From positions 1 to 64,000 of the forward strand of contig JBBIIP010000006.1 in NCBI GenBank assembly GCA_037446395.1: a stretch of DNA of 64,000 nucleotides, read 5' to 3'. Position numbers and translations under genes: made by a program. Positions 1 to 7,636 of this stretch are shown here, one piece after another; position 1 is the stretch's first letter, and every line of letters begins with the position of its first letter. The notes beneath the pieces are model-generated. The model searched no databases and was not told the origin of the DNA. It saw only the letters and a program-made list of their open reading frames with translations. The DNA comes from JAAYJT01 sp037446395 (GTDB lineage Bacteria; Bacteroidota; Bacteroidia; Bacteroidales; JAAYJT01).

Positions 1-374
1 GGAAATGCATTTTCTGCGGACAATGCCAGGAACACTGCATTACTCGCCAAGGTGTAAAACTTTCAGATAAAATCTTTGACCTTTCAACCTTCAATCGTAA
101 TTCGCTGGTCGAGAGTCAGGAGAGAGAGCTAATTTTATGTAGCTCCTGCAATGCCATTATCTCAACGCGCGACCATTTGCGATTTTTGTTTTCCGAACTT
201 GGTCCCAAGGCATTTTCGTCAGTACTCAACCTCAATATGCTCAATGAGCACCTCAAATTGGCCGATCCCGAAACAACTCGGGTAGAAGTGGTTGATGGCT
301 TCAAACGCAAGGATATGTTCAACATCTTATGCCCCAATTGCCTCAGGCAGGTGCTGTTGAAAGACCTGATGTGA
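1..374 (+). CDS. HycF/HyfH-like 4Fe-4S subunit of a group 4 [NiFe] hydrogenase (3' part only)
   Basis: The reading frame is open from the left edge and ends in TGA at 372-374, so only the C-terminal ~123 residues are present. The first residues hold one complete cluster motif, Cys-x2-Cys-x2-Cys-x3-Cys. Further on are two isolated Cys-x2-Cys pairs (LCSSC and LCPNC). This layout of a ferredoxin domain followed by a CxxC...CPxC tail is what E. coli HycF and HyfH show, where the subunit passes electrons between formate dehydrogenase and the membrane-bound [NiFe] hydrogenase. The next gene is a HycI-type protease overlapping its stop codon, which fits the end of a hyc/hyf-like operon. The assignment to group 4 is by recalled motif similarity; another ferredoxin-like hydrogenase subunit is possible. 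Confidence 0.7.
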   Translation, partial: KCIFCGQCQEHCITRQGVKLSDKIFDLSTFNRNSLVESQERELILCSSCNAIISTRDHLRFLFSELGPKAFSSVLNLNMLNEHLKLADPETTRVEVVDGFKRKDMFNILCPNCLRQVLLKDLM

Positions 375-847
375 TGATTGCCGGCTTAAAAGAAATCTTT
401 AATGGCAAATATTCCCGAATCCTTATCATCGGGATTGGTAATTACCTGCGCAGCGACGATGGAGCAGGCCCACGTATCGTTAAGGAACTGATTGCAACCG
501 AAAAAGTGAGACTACTCAATGTCGAAACCAATATTGAGCGCTATATCGAACCCATCCAGAAGAGCAATGCAGAAGTAATCCTTTTTATTGACTGCGTTCA
601 TTTTGGTAAAGAGCCGGGCTATGTAGCACTAATTCCTATTGAAGATATTTCTGACCAGGCTTTTCACAGCCATAATATCTCCCTGAAAAGGATCAGGGAT
701 TTTTTTATAGCGCCTGCATTTGTGTTGGGGATAGAACCAGGGTCGCTTCATGTTGGAGAAGAGTTAACGCCTGCGATCAGAGAGAGGGCTGATGATATTA
801 TCGAGATTTTGAATGCCTTGATCACTGCTCTTCGTCTCGTAATCTAA
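374..847 (+). CDS. hycI: Hydrogenase maturation protease (HycI/HoxW family, peptidase M52)
   Basis: Protein of 157 residues that would cleave the C-terminal peptide of a [NiFe]-hydrogenase large subunit after nickel insertion. The family motif GIGNYLRSDDGAG lies near the N terminus and GIEPGSLHVGEELTP near residue 120; the acidic residues in the first motif and a downstream His bind the nickel used for substrate recognition. An upstream ATG at 329 is in frame, but 374 is preferred because TGATG couples it to the preceding subunit and places the start at the family's usual distance from the motif. The [FeFe] enzymes downstream do not need this protease, so its substrate must be the [NiFe] enzyme encoded to the left of the window. 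Its 3' end overlaps truA on the other strand by 26 bp. Confidence 0.9.
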   Translation: MIAGLKEIFNGKYSRILIIGIGNYLRSDDGAGPRIVKELIATEKVRLLNVETNIERYIEPIQKSNAEVILFIDCVHFGKEPGYVALIPIEDISDQAFHSHNISLKRIRDFFIAPAFVLGIEPGSLHVGEELTPAIRERADDIIEILNALITALRLVI

Positions 848-1592
848 TATTCTTCGGATAGATTATCTCAACAAGGTATAATCCCTGTGCCGGCACCGAT
901 GAACCAGCCAGACTCCGCTCGCCACTTTCAATAATTTTACGAAGTTCATCCAAACTGATGCGGCCTCTGCCAACTTCTGTCAATGTTCCCACAATTGCTC
1001 TTACCATATTGCGCAAAAATCGGTTTGCTGTGATTTTAAATTTCCACAAATATTCGTCCTGTTCCCATTTGGCATGCGAGATTAGGCACTTGTAGGTCTT
1101 GACCTGGGTATTCGATTTTGAAAAACAGCCAAAATCATCATATTCCATTATAATTTCTGCAGCTCTATTCATCAGATCAAAATCAAGGGTTTGGAAATAG
1201 AACCAAACCCTGTTGAGGAGGAAAGGATCCCTACACTGGCTTATAACGTACTCATAGGTCCTTGAAATGGCACTGAACCGTGCGTGGCTATCTGGATCAA
1301 CCTGAAATATTTCATATACCACAATATCCTTTGGAAGAAGGCCATTTAGCTGAGAAACCAGTAAGTTGCATCTTTCAATTGTCAGGATTGCATCAGAATC
1401 AAAGTGAGCATAAAACACTTTGGCATGAACACCAGAATCTGTACGCCCCGCCCCATGTGTTGTTGCTTGTTCCCGCAAAACAACTGTCAAACTTTCGTTC
1501 AGTATTTGTTGAACACTCAAACCGTTTGTCTGCAATTGCCACCCGCAGTAAGCAGTTCCATTAAAAGCCAATCGAATAAAGTAACGGGACAT
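822..1592 (-). CDS. truA: tRNA pseudouridine(38-40) synthase TruA
   Basis: Protein of 256 residues, normal family length. It isomerises uridines 38-40 in the tRNA anticodon stem-loop. The catalytic motif GAGRTDSGVHA is present with the nucleophilic Asp at residue 52; the conserved FLRNMVRAIVGTLTEVG segment lies near residue 190. The start ATG (reverse of 1590-1592) gives the standard N terminus in which a Phe-x-Gly-x-x-Tyr-x-Gly-Trp-Gln-like motif follows the first beta strand. It is convergent with the hydrogenase maturation gene and overlaps its end by 26 bp, with no terminator visible between them. Confidence 0.96.
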   Translation of the reverse strand: MSRYFIRLAFNGTAYCGWQLQTNGLSVQQILNESLTVVLREQATTHGAGRTDSGVHAKVFYAHFDSDAILTIERCNLLVSQLNGLLPKDIVVYEIFQVDPDSHARFSAISRTYEYVISQCRDPFLLNRVWFYFQTLDFDLMNRAAEIIMEYDDFGCFSKSNTQVKTYKCLISHAKWEQDEYLWKFKITANRFLRNMVRAIVGTLTEVGRGRISLDELRKIIESGERSLAGSSVPAQGLYLVEIIYPKNIRLRDEEQ

Positions 1593-1910
1593 AGCTGATT
1601 TTGTTCTTTGATATCTAAAACGAATGATGATGCGAAATTATTAAAATTGCCGTTGAGTTATCTCTAAACTTAACTGTTGCTTTGTTTTATCCCCTGTTCC
1701 TGTCTTCAAAATAACTGGCTGAAATGCTTCAAAAACCGGATATTCCGTATTTAGACTGATTATAAATTATGCCAATTCCTTAAAAAAAGCCGTATGGAGC
1801 AATCAACATAACATCCTAATTTCTATTTTTGCCGGCAATTGTTAGCGCAATAACAACAAAATATCATATCAGTCACATAATCATTAACTTAACTCATATT
1901 AGGAGGAATA
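1593..1910. other. AT-rich intergenic region between truA and the first hydrogenase operon
   Basis: No coding frame is convincing here. The region must hold divergent promoters for truA and the hydrogenase operon. A -7-like element TATTTTTG sits at 1824-1831, matching the Bacteroidota TAnnTTTG consensus, but no TTG box is found 19-22 bp upstream. No tRNA, riboswitch or clear inverted repeat was seen. Confidence 0.4.
1901..1907 (+). promoter_or_regulatory. Strong Shine-Dalgarno site of hydC (first operon)
   Basis: AGGAGGA lies 3 bp upstream of the ATG at 1911. Such a perfect site is unusual in this window, where most genes have none, and it fixes the start of the first hydrogenase operon. Confidence 0.6.
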
Positions 1911-2381
1911 ATGTCGAAAACGGAATTAATTGTGAAAGAACTGGTAGCAAAGCATGGCAAAACACGAAACAGCCTCATGCCTGTGCTACAAGGATTGGTT
2001 CAAGAGGAAAGGTACCTGTCTGAAGATGCAATGCTTGTGGTAGCGCGTGAACTCGATTTGGCTGCCGCTGATGTTTATGGGACCGCCTCGTTTTATACCT
2101 TTCTTGATACAGTGCCCCGCGGTAAAAATATCATCCGCATCTGTAAAACCATTACTTGCCACATGAAAGGCAAAGACGAAATCATCTTAGCCCTCGAAAA
2201 CCAATTAAAAATTAAGGTCGGAGAAACCACCCACGACAAAAAATTTACTCTATTATCCGCAAACTGCCTGGGATGGTGCCACAAAGGGCCTGTGATGTTG
2301 ATCAATGATGAGATATATCCTGACCTTTCTCCTCAAAAAGCCATTGAAATCATTGAGGAGTATGTCAAGAACGAACACTAA
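1911..2381 (+). CDS. hydC: NAD-linked [FeFe]-hydrogenase subunit HydC (NuoE-like), first operon
   Basis: Protein of 156 residues with the thioredoxin-like [2Fe-2S] fold of NuoE and HydC. The four ligands are visible as Cys78-x4-Cys83 and Cys119-x3-Cys123. In HydABC complexes this subunit packs against the flavin subunit HydB and forms part of the electron path between NADH and the HydA cluster chain. It opens a three-gene operon with hydB 32 bp and hydA about 1.2 kb downstream. The equivalent subunit of the second operon at 9447 has the same layout but a clearly different sequence, so the two copies are old paralogues rather than a fresh duplication. Confidence 0.92.
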   Translation: MSKTELIVKELVAKHGKTRNSLMPVLQGLVQEERYLSEDAMLVVARELDLAAADVYGTASFYTFLDTVPRGKNIIRICKTITCHMKGKDEIILALENQLKIKVGETTHDKKFTLLSANCLGWCHKGPVMLINDEIYPDLSPQKAIEIIEEYVKNEH

Positions 2382-2413
2382 AACTGTTTCTTTAAACTAA
2401 TAAGCTATACAAA

Positions 2414-3580
2414 ATGGAAACGAAACTTAAGAAAGTTGATATAATTTTTCAGACCGCACTGGATACATCTCCTCTGGATGTGTTGGACAAGACCCTACAG
2501 CGAACACCTGACGACATCATTCTGGAGCTCATTGATTCAGGACTTAAAGGCCGTGGCGGAGCAGGTTTTCCGACAGGGCTAAAGTGGAAATTTACCCGAA
2601 ATGAAGACAGCGATGTAAAATATGTGATCTGTAATGCCGATGAAGGCGAGCCCGGCACCTTTAAAGACAGAGAAATTCTCGACCGGGTACCCGAGAAAGT
2701 TTTCACCGGAATGGCAATTTGCGGCTATGTCGTTGGCGCAAGAGAGGGATATATCTACCTTAGGGGAGAATATAACTTCCTGTTAAAAACACTAAACAAA
2801 AAGTTAGACGCATACAACAAAGAACTCAAAGATAGAAATATAGATTTCCAGATTTATATCAAATCTGGCAGCGGCGCCTATGTATGTGGCGAAGAAAGTG
2901 CATTGTTTGAATCCATGCAAGGATTTCGAGGCGAACCCCGTAACAAGCCCCCCTACCCTACGGTAGCAGGCTATAACTTTAAGCCCACAGTCATCAACAA
3001 CGTTGAGACCCTGGTATATGTAGCAATGATCTGTAGAATTGGTGCAGAAAAATTCAAATCTTTGGGTACTTCAGACTCACGTGGTTCAAAAGTATTTTCC
3101 GTTTCCGGCGACACACCCATTCCAGGCATTTATGAACTGGAACTCGGAATGCCTTTAAGCCGTTTTGTTGATGAATTTGCCGATGGCGACGCCAAGGCCG
3201 TACAGGTTGGAGGGGCTTCCGGTTATTGTGTTCCAAGGAAAAAATTTACCGACACCATCATTGGGTTCGAAGGCATTCCAACGGGCGGCTCCATGATGAT
3301 CTTCAATAGTTCGCGATCCATGTACAACGTACTTAAAGACTATCTTGAATTTTTTACCGAGGAATCATGTGGCCAATGTACCCCTTGCCGCGTAGGTTGC
3401 CAGCAATTACTCAAAGGAATTGAAGCGGTCAAGCGTGGCGAAAAACCACCTGTTTATCTCGAAGAATTAAAAAAACTCACAAGCACCATGAAAATTTCAG
3501 CAAAATGCGGACTTGGTCAATCGGTCGGGAATCCATTTAATTCCATTGTTGACAATTTCAGGGAAGAAATCATCTACTAA
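2414..3580 (+). CDS. hydB: [FeFe]-hydrogenase flavin subunit HydB (NuoF-like), short form
   Basis: Protein of 388 residues carrying the FMN/NADH-binding NuoF core. The glycine-rich GRGGAGFPTG motif is near residue 47 and the N3-type [4Fe-4S] ligands are Cys319, Cys322, Cys325 plus a Cys near residue 365 (KCGLG). It has no N-terminal thioredoxin-like domain and stops right after the N3 domain, so the Zn-type motif and two [4Fe-4S] clusters found at the C terminus of bifurcating HydB proteins are missing. The homologue at 6148 has both. The lack of that domain suggests simple NADH-linked hydrogen turnover rather than flavin-based bifurcation with ferredoxin; this is inference from architecture. 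It lies between hydC and hydA in one operon. Confidence 0.93.
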   Translation: METKLKKVDIIFQTALDTSPLDVLDKTLQRTPDDIILELIDSGLKGRGGAGFPTGLKWKFTRNEDSDVKYVICNADEGEPGTFKDREILDRVPEKVFTGMAICGYVVGAREGYIYLRGEYNFLLKTLNKKLDAYNKELKDRNIDFQIYIKSGSGAYVCGEESALFESMQGFRGEPRNKPPYPTVAGYNFKPTVINNVETLVYVAMICRIGAEKFKSLGTSDSRGSKVFSVSGDTPIPGIYELELGMPLSRFVDEFADGDAKAVQVGGASGYCVPRKKFTDTIIGFEGIPTGGSMMIFNSSRSMYNVLKDYLEFFTEESCGQCTPCRVGCQQLLKGIEAVKRGEKPPVYLEELKKLTSTMKISAKCGLGQSVGNPFNSIVDNFREEIIY

Positions 3581-3604
3581 TTTCAGAACTAAAAAACTTT
3601 CAAA

Positions 3605-5398
3605 ATGAGTAAATATCTGGTTAATTTAAAAATAAACGATATTACGGTTTCTGTGGAAGAAGGCACAACCATCTTTGAAGCCGCAAAAAAACTAAACTAC
3701 CGAATTCCAACCTTGTGTAATCATCCCGATCTCACAGTGGCAGGAAATTGCCGCGTTTGTGTTGTTGAAGTGAAAGGATCGCGCCTGTTGGCAGCTTCTT
3801 GTGCAACACCGGTTTCGGAAGGCATGGAAGTTTATACAAACAGCGAAAAGGTTAGAACCTCGCGCAAGCATATTATTGAATTGCTGCTATCCGAGCACAA
3901 TGCCGATTGCACCAAATGTTTCAAAAGCGGCCGTTGCGAGCTTCAGGACTTATCAAATGAATATCGTGTTGGCGATCACATTTTTCTTGATTTGGTAAAC
4001 CCAAAGGATAAAATACAAGACATCAGTTCGCCCTCCATCGTAAAAGACGACAGCAAATGTATCCGTTGCCAGCGTTGTGTTCGCACGTGTACCGAACTTC
4101 AAGCCGTAAGCGCCCTCGCTGTTATCAACAAAGGCGATCATCAGAAGATTTCTACCTTCATGGGTAAACGCATGCACGATGTTGTGTGCACCAATTGCGG
4201 GCAGTGCATAAATCGTTGCCCGACCGGTGCCCTCACCGAACGCACATACATTGAAGAGGTTTGGAATGCCATCTACAATCCCAATAAATTTGTTGTGGTA
4301 GAAACTGCTCCAGCCGTTCGCGTGGCACTTGCCGAAGATCTTGGTTTTGATCATGGCCTTAGGGTGACAGGCAAACTTGTGTCGGCACTCCGAAGGATCG
4401 GGTTCAATAAGGTCTTAGACACCGATTTCACGGCCGATCTCACAATTATTGAGGAAGGTACTGAGCTTTTAACACGATTAAAGAGGGTGTTGGTTGACAA
4501 AGACGAAACGGTAGCCTTGCCAATGATGACCTCCTGCTCACCAGGCTGGATCAAATTCCAGGAACATATTTTCCCCGATTTACTAAAAAACCTCTCTACC
4601 TGTAAATCACCTCAACAAATGTTTGGGGCACTTGCAAAAACTTATTATGCAGATAAAATTAATGTAAAGGCACAGGATATGGTTGTTGTTTCGATCATGC
4701 CTTGCACTGCAAAGAAATTTGAAGCAGGTAGGCCAGAGATGCGGGCAAGCGGCTATCAGGATATAGACTATGTGCTCACTACCCGTGAACTTGCGATGAT
4801 GATTAAACAAGCAGGCATTGATTTCGATAAGTTGGGAGATGAGCATTACGATAGTATCCTTGGCGAATCAACCGGGGCAGCAGTTATCTTTGGGGCTACC
4901 GGTGGTGTGATGGAGGCTGCACTGCGCACTGCCTATGAAATTGTAACAGGAAGAGAGGTCCCCTTCACAAACCTAAATATTATGCCGGTGCGAGGCATGG
5001 AGGGTGTGAAAGAGGCCACGATCAAAATTAAAAATGTGAAGCCCGAATGGAGCTTTCTCGAAGGCGTTAACTTGAGCGTTGCCGTTGCACACGGATTGGC
5101 CAATGCCAAGAAATTGATGGAAAAAGTTAAATCGGGTGAAGCCAACTATCACTTTATCGAAATTATGGGTTGCCCGGGTGGTTGCCTTGGTGGAGGCGGA
5201 CAGCCAATTCCGACCTCGCCCGAAATTAGAAGAAAACGCGCTGAAGCCATATATGCTGAAGATACCGCCATGACCCTGCGCAAATCGCACGAAAACCCTG
5301 AGGTTGTTGAAGTTTATAAGCAATTTTTGGGCGAAGCCAATAGCCATAAGGCACATGACTTGTTACACACTCATTATAAAACTCGCAAACGCTACTAA
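3605..5398 (+). CDS. hydA: [FeFe]-hydrogenase catalytic subunit HydA, first operon
   Basis: Protein of 597 residues that interconverts protons and H2 at the H-cluster. The order is an N-terminal [2Fe-2S] domain (LCNHPDL...CRVC), a His-ligated [4Fe-4S] site (HNADCTKCFKSGRC), two [4Fe-4S] clusters (CIRCQRC and CTNCGQC) and the H-domain. H-cluster motifs are TSCSPGW with Cys311 and Ser312, MPC with Cys367, and MGCPGGCLGGGGQP with Cys523 and Cys527. By the TSCCPxW consensus, Ser312 falls at the position of a [4Fe-4S]H cysteine ligand, while Cys333 appears in a downstream STCKSP segment where other enzymes have Ala. It is last in its operon and followed by a strong terminator. No HydEFG maturases are in the window. 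Confidence 0.95.
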   Translation: MSKYLVNLKINDITVSVEEGTTIFEAAKKLNYRIPTLCNHPDLTVAGNCRVCVVEVKGSRLLAASCATPVSEGMEVYTNSEKVRTSRKHIIELLLSEHNADCTKCFKSGRCELQDLSNEYRVGDHIFLDLVNPKDKIQDISSPSIVKDDSKCIRCQRCVRTCTELQAVSALAVINKGDHQKISTFMGKRMHDVVCTNCGQCINRCPTGALTERTYIEEVWNAIYNPNKFVVVETAPAVRVALAEDLGFDHGLRVTGKLVSALRRIGFNKVLDTDFTADLTIIEEGTELLTRLKRVLVDKDETVALPMMTSCSPGWIKFQEHIFPDLLKNLSTCKSPQQMFGALAKTYYADKINVKAQDMVVVSIMPCTAKKFEAGRPEMRASGYQDIDYVLTTRELAMMIKQAGIDFDKLGDEHYDSILGESTGAAVIFGATGGVMEAALRTAYEIVTGREVPFTNLNIMPVRGMEGVKEATIKIKNVKPEWSFLEGVNLSVAVAHGLANAKKLMEKVKSGEANYHFIEIMGCPGGCLGGGGQPIPTSPEIRRKRAEAIYAEDTAMTLRKSHENPEVVEVYKQFLGEANSHKAHDLLHTHYKTRKRY

Positions 5399-5403
5399 CT
5401 CTG

Positions 5404-5433
5404 AAAAGCCGCCTCATTCGGGGCGGCTTTTTT
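5404..5433 (+). terminator. Rho-independent terminator of the first hydrogenase operon
   Basis: A perfect 10-bp stem (AAAAGCCGCC at 5404-5413 with GGCGGCTTTT at 5421-5430) encloses a 7-nt loop and runs into a T tract. It starts 6 bp after the hydA stop codon and separates the two hydrogenase operons. Confidence 0.93.
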
Positions 5434-5599
5434 ACTTTTTATCGCTGAACAAAGGAAGTAATCCAAAAGGGGATTTATTATACTGAAACCAAAAAGTGTA
5501 ATAAAATAAGTAAATATTCAGACATTCAGTATATTGTTTATCAGCATATTAAATAATTTTATTGTTATTTAATTAACATTGTTAATAAATTAACAGTAA

Positions 5600-5633
5600 T
5601 TTGTTTTCATACTAATTATTATTTTTAATTTTG
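5600..5633 (+). promoter_or_regulatory. Predicted promoter of the second hydrogenase operon, within a gene-free AT-rich stretch (5434-5733)
   Basis: The -7 element TAATTTTG at 5626-5633 matches the Bacteroidota consensus TAnnTTTG exactly, and TTTG at 5600-5603 lies 22 bp upstream, within the range allowed for the -33 box. Transcription would begin near 5640, leaving a leader of about 95 nt before the ATG at 5734. The remainder of 5434-5733 is very AT-rich and shows no gene or riboswitch. Having its own promoter and lying behind a terminator implies the second hydrogenase is regulated separately from the first. Confidence 0.55.
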
Positions 5634-5733
5634 CAAAAAAAACACAGAGGAAATTGACATCATATAAGTCAGCAGTTGAAGGATAAAACAGCATCCGTAA
5701 AAAATCTTAGAATAAACGAAACCGATAGGAAAA

Positions 5734-6129
5734 ATGTATAAGATAAACACCCTAACCGATCTAATGGCCATCAGAGATAAGGCAATCCTAGAAAAACGAA
5801 TGATCGAAGACATCAGTAGTCCGGATCAAAAAATCCAAATCAAAGTAGCAATGGCTACTTGTGGCATTGCTTCTGGAGCAAGCGAAGTGAAGGATTTTCT
5901 TTCGAGTGCATTGCAAAAAAGAGGCTTCGATGCAGTTGTTACTCAAACCGGATGCATGGGTTATTGCTATGCTGAGCCTACAATCGAGGTGAATGTGCCC
6001 GGCCGAAAATCGGTCATTTTTGGATATGTTGATCTGACTAAAGCCGATCAAATTATTGAAAAATATATAAAGAACAACGAACTGCCAGAGGGCGTCATTG
6101 ACATGAATTACAGAACCATTGATGAATAA
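5734..6129 (+). CDS. HndB-like thioredoxin-fold subunit of the second [FeFe] hydrogenase
   Basis: Protein of 131 residues resembling the HndB subunit of the Desulfovibrio NAD(P)-linked hydrogenase HndABCD and the N-terminal [2Fe-2S] domain that is fused to HydB in other species. The conserved segments are ATCGIASGA (Cys43) and QTGCMGYC (Cys74 and Cys78). Only three of the four positions expected of a [2Fe-2S] site carry Cys, so cluster binding is uncertain; this three-Cys pattern is what I recall for HndB itself. It is the first gene of a four-gene operon, 18 bp ahead of the long-form hydB. No counterpart is found in the first operon. Confidence 0.8.
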   Translation: MYKINTLTDLMAIRDKAILEKRMIEDISSPDQKIQIKVAMATCGIASGASEVKDFLSSALQKRGFDAVVTQTGCMGYCYAEPTIEVNVPGRKSVIFGYVDLTKADQIIEKYIKNNELPEGVIDMNYRTIDE

Positions 6130-6135
6130 GCATCT

Positions 6136-6140
6136 GGAGG
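6136..6140 (+). promoter_or_regulatory. Shine-Dalgarno site of hydB (second operon)
   Basis: GGAGG lies 7 bp upstream of the ATG at 6148 and supports that start. It is one of few good Shine-Dalgarno sites in the window. Confidence 0.5.
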
Positions 6141-6147
6141 AATATAT

Positions 6148-7617
6148 ATGCCAACAAACAAAACACAAATCCGAATAGCCCTGCGCAATTGTGGCTTCAT
6201 CAATCCAGAGAATATTGAGGAATATATTGCACGCGATGGCTACTTTGCCCTTGGAAAAGTACTCACTGAAATGACTCCGGCACAGGCCATCCAGGAAATT
6301 ATTGATTCTGGGTTAAGAGGCCGGGGAGGTGGCGGGTTCCCTACCGGGCTTAAATGGAAAATTACCAACAACGTACAAGCCGATCAGAAATATGTTGTAT
6401 GCAACGCCGATGAAGGCGACCCGGGTGCTTTTATGGACCGTTCTATCCTCGAAGGAGACCCGCACAGCGTAATTGAAGCCATGGCCATATGTGGCTATTG
6501 CATTGGAGCCTCAAAAGGCTTGGTTTATATTCGTGCTGAATATCCCTTGGCCATTGAGCGACTTAAGATTGCACTCGAGCAGGCCAGAGATTTTGGGCTA
6601 TTGGGTAGTAACCTCTTTCAGACAGGGTTTGATTTTGATATTGAGATACGATACGGCGCCGGGGCTTTTGTTTGCGGAGAAGAAACCGCCCTGATCCATT
6701 CAATGGAAGGGCATCGTGGCGAGCCTACATTCAAACCTCCATTTCCTTCGGAATACGGCTATCTGGGCAAGCCAACCAATGTGAATAACGTGGAAACCTT
6801 CGCCAATGTCCCTGTCATCTTCAACAAAGGCGCAAAATGGTATGCAAACATCGGCACCGAAAGATCAACAGGAACAAAAGTGTTTGCGCTGGCAGGAAAA
6901 ATCAACAATGTTGGTTTGGTTGAGGTTCCGATGGGAACTACCTTGCGCGAAGTCATCTTTGAAATTGGCGGAGGAATAAAGGACGGAAAAAAGTTTAAAG
7001 CCGTACAAACGGGGGGTCCATCGGGTGGATGCCTTACCGAGAAACACCTCGACACATCCATTGATTTCGACAACTTGATTGCTGCCGGTTCAATGATGGG
7101 GTCGGGCGGAATGATTGTGATGGACGAAGACGACTGTATGGTTGCGGTGGCGAAATTTTACCTCGACTTCACAGTCGAAGAAAGTTGCGGTAAGTGTTCG
7201 CCATGTCGCATCGGGAATAAACGCTTATATGAAATATTAGAGACTATCACCAATGGCAAAGGAGCCATACAAGACCTCGAAAAACTGAGAAACCTGAGCG
7301 ATGTGATCAAGGACTCATCCTTGTGTGGCCTGGGGCAAACTTCACCCAATCCTGTATTGTCGACAATGGATAATTTCATGCACGAGTACCTGGCTCATGT
7401 GAAGGATCATAAATGCCCCGCAGGTCAATGCAAAGCCCTTTTGCAATACGAGGTTATACCTGAAAACTGCGTGGGATGCACAGCTTGTGCAAGAAACTGC
7501 CCCGTCAATTGTATCAGCGGAGAGCGCAAGCAGATTCATTTTATTGACCAGAAATTGTGTATTAAATGCGGTGCTTGTATGGAAAGATGTAAGTTCGATG
7601 CCATCCGCGTTATTTAA
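6148..7617 (+). CDS. hydB: [FeFe]-hydrogenase flavin subunit HydB (NuoF-like) with C-terminal ferredoxin domain
   Basis: Protein of 489 residues. The NuoF core binds FMN and NAD(H): GRGGGGFPTG is near residue 59 and the N3 [4Fe-4S] ligands are Cys347, Cys350 and Cys353 plus a Cys in LCGLG. After the core comes a His-x4-Cys-x4-Cys motif (HVKDHKCPAGQC) like the Zn site described in Thermotoga HydB, then from Cys441 to the end two [4Fe-4S] motifs, CVGCTACARNC and CIKCGACMERC. That mobile C-terminal module is the part tied to ferredoxin in electron-bifurcating HydABC structures. The N-terminal thioredoxin-like domain is absent, but the gene at 5734 supplies it separately. Bifurcation between NADH and ferredoxin is the likely job. 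Confidence 0.95.
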   Translation: MPTNKTQIRIALRNCGFINPENIEEYIARDGYFALGKVLTEMTPAQAIQEIIDSGLRGRGGGGFPTGLKWKITNNVQADQKYVVCNADEGDPGAFMDRSILEGDPHSVIEAMAICGYCIGASKGLVYIRAEYPLAIERLKIALEQARDFGLLGSNLFQTGFDFDIEIRYGAGAFVCGEETALIHSMEGHRGEPTFKPPFPSEYGYLGKPTNVNNVETFANVPVIFNKGAKWYANIGTERSTGTKVFALAGKINNVGLVEVPMGTTLREVIFEIGGGIKDGKKFKAVQTGGPSGGCLTEKHLDTSIDFDNLIAAGSMMGSGGMIVMDEDDCMVAVAKFYLDFTVEESCGKCSPCRIGNKRLYEILETITNGKGAIQDLEKLRNLSDVIKDSSLCGLGQTSPNPVLSTMDNFMHEYLAHVKDHKCPAGQCKALLQYEVIPENCVGCTACARNCPVNCISGERKQIHFIDQKLCIKCGACMERCKFDAIRVI

Positions 7618-7636
7618 ATTCTGATGAAATAAGAAA

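Noticed and set aside
3953..4354. 133-codon minus-strand frame inside hydA
   Set aside because: It is antisense to conserved cluster-binding segments; the plus-strand product is certain.
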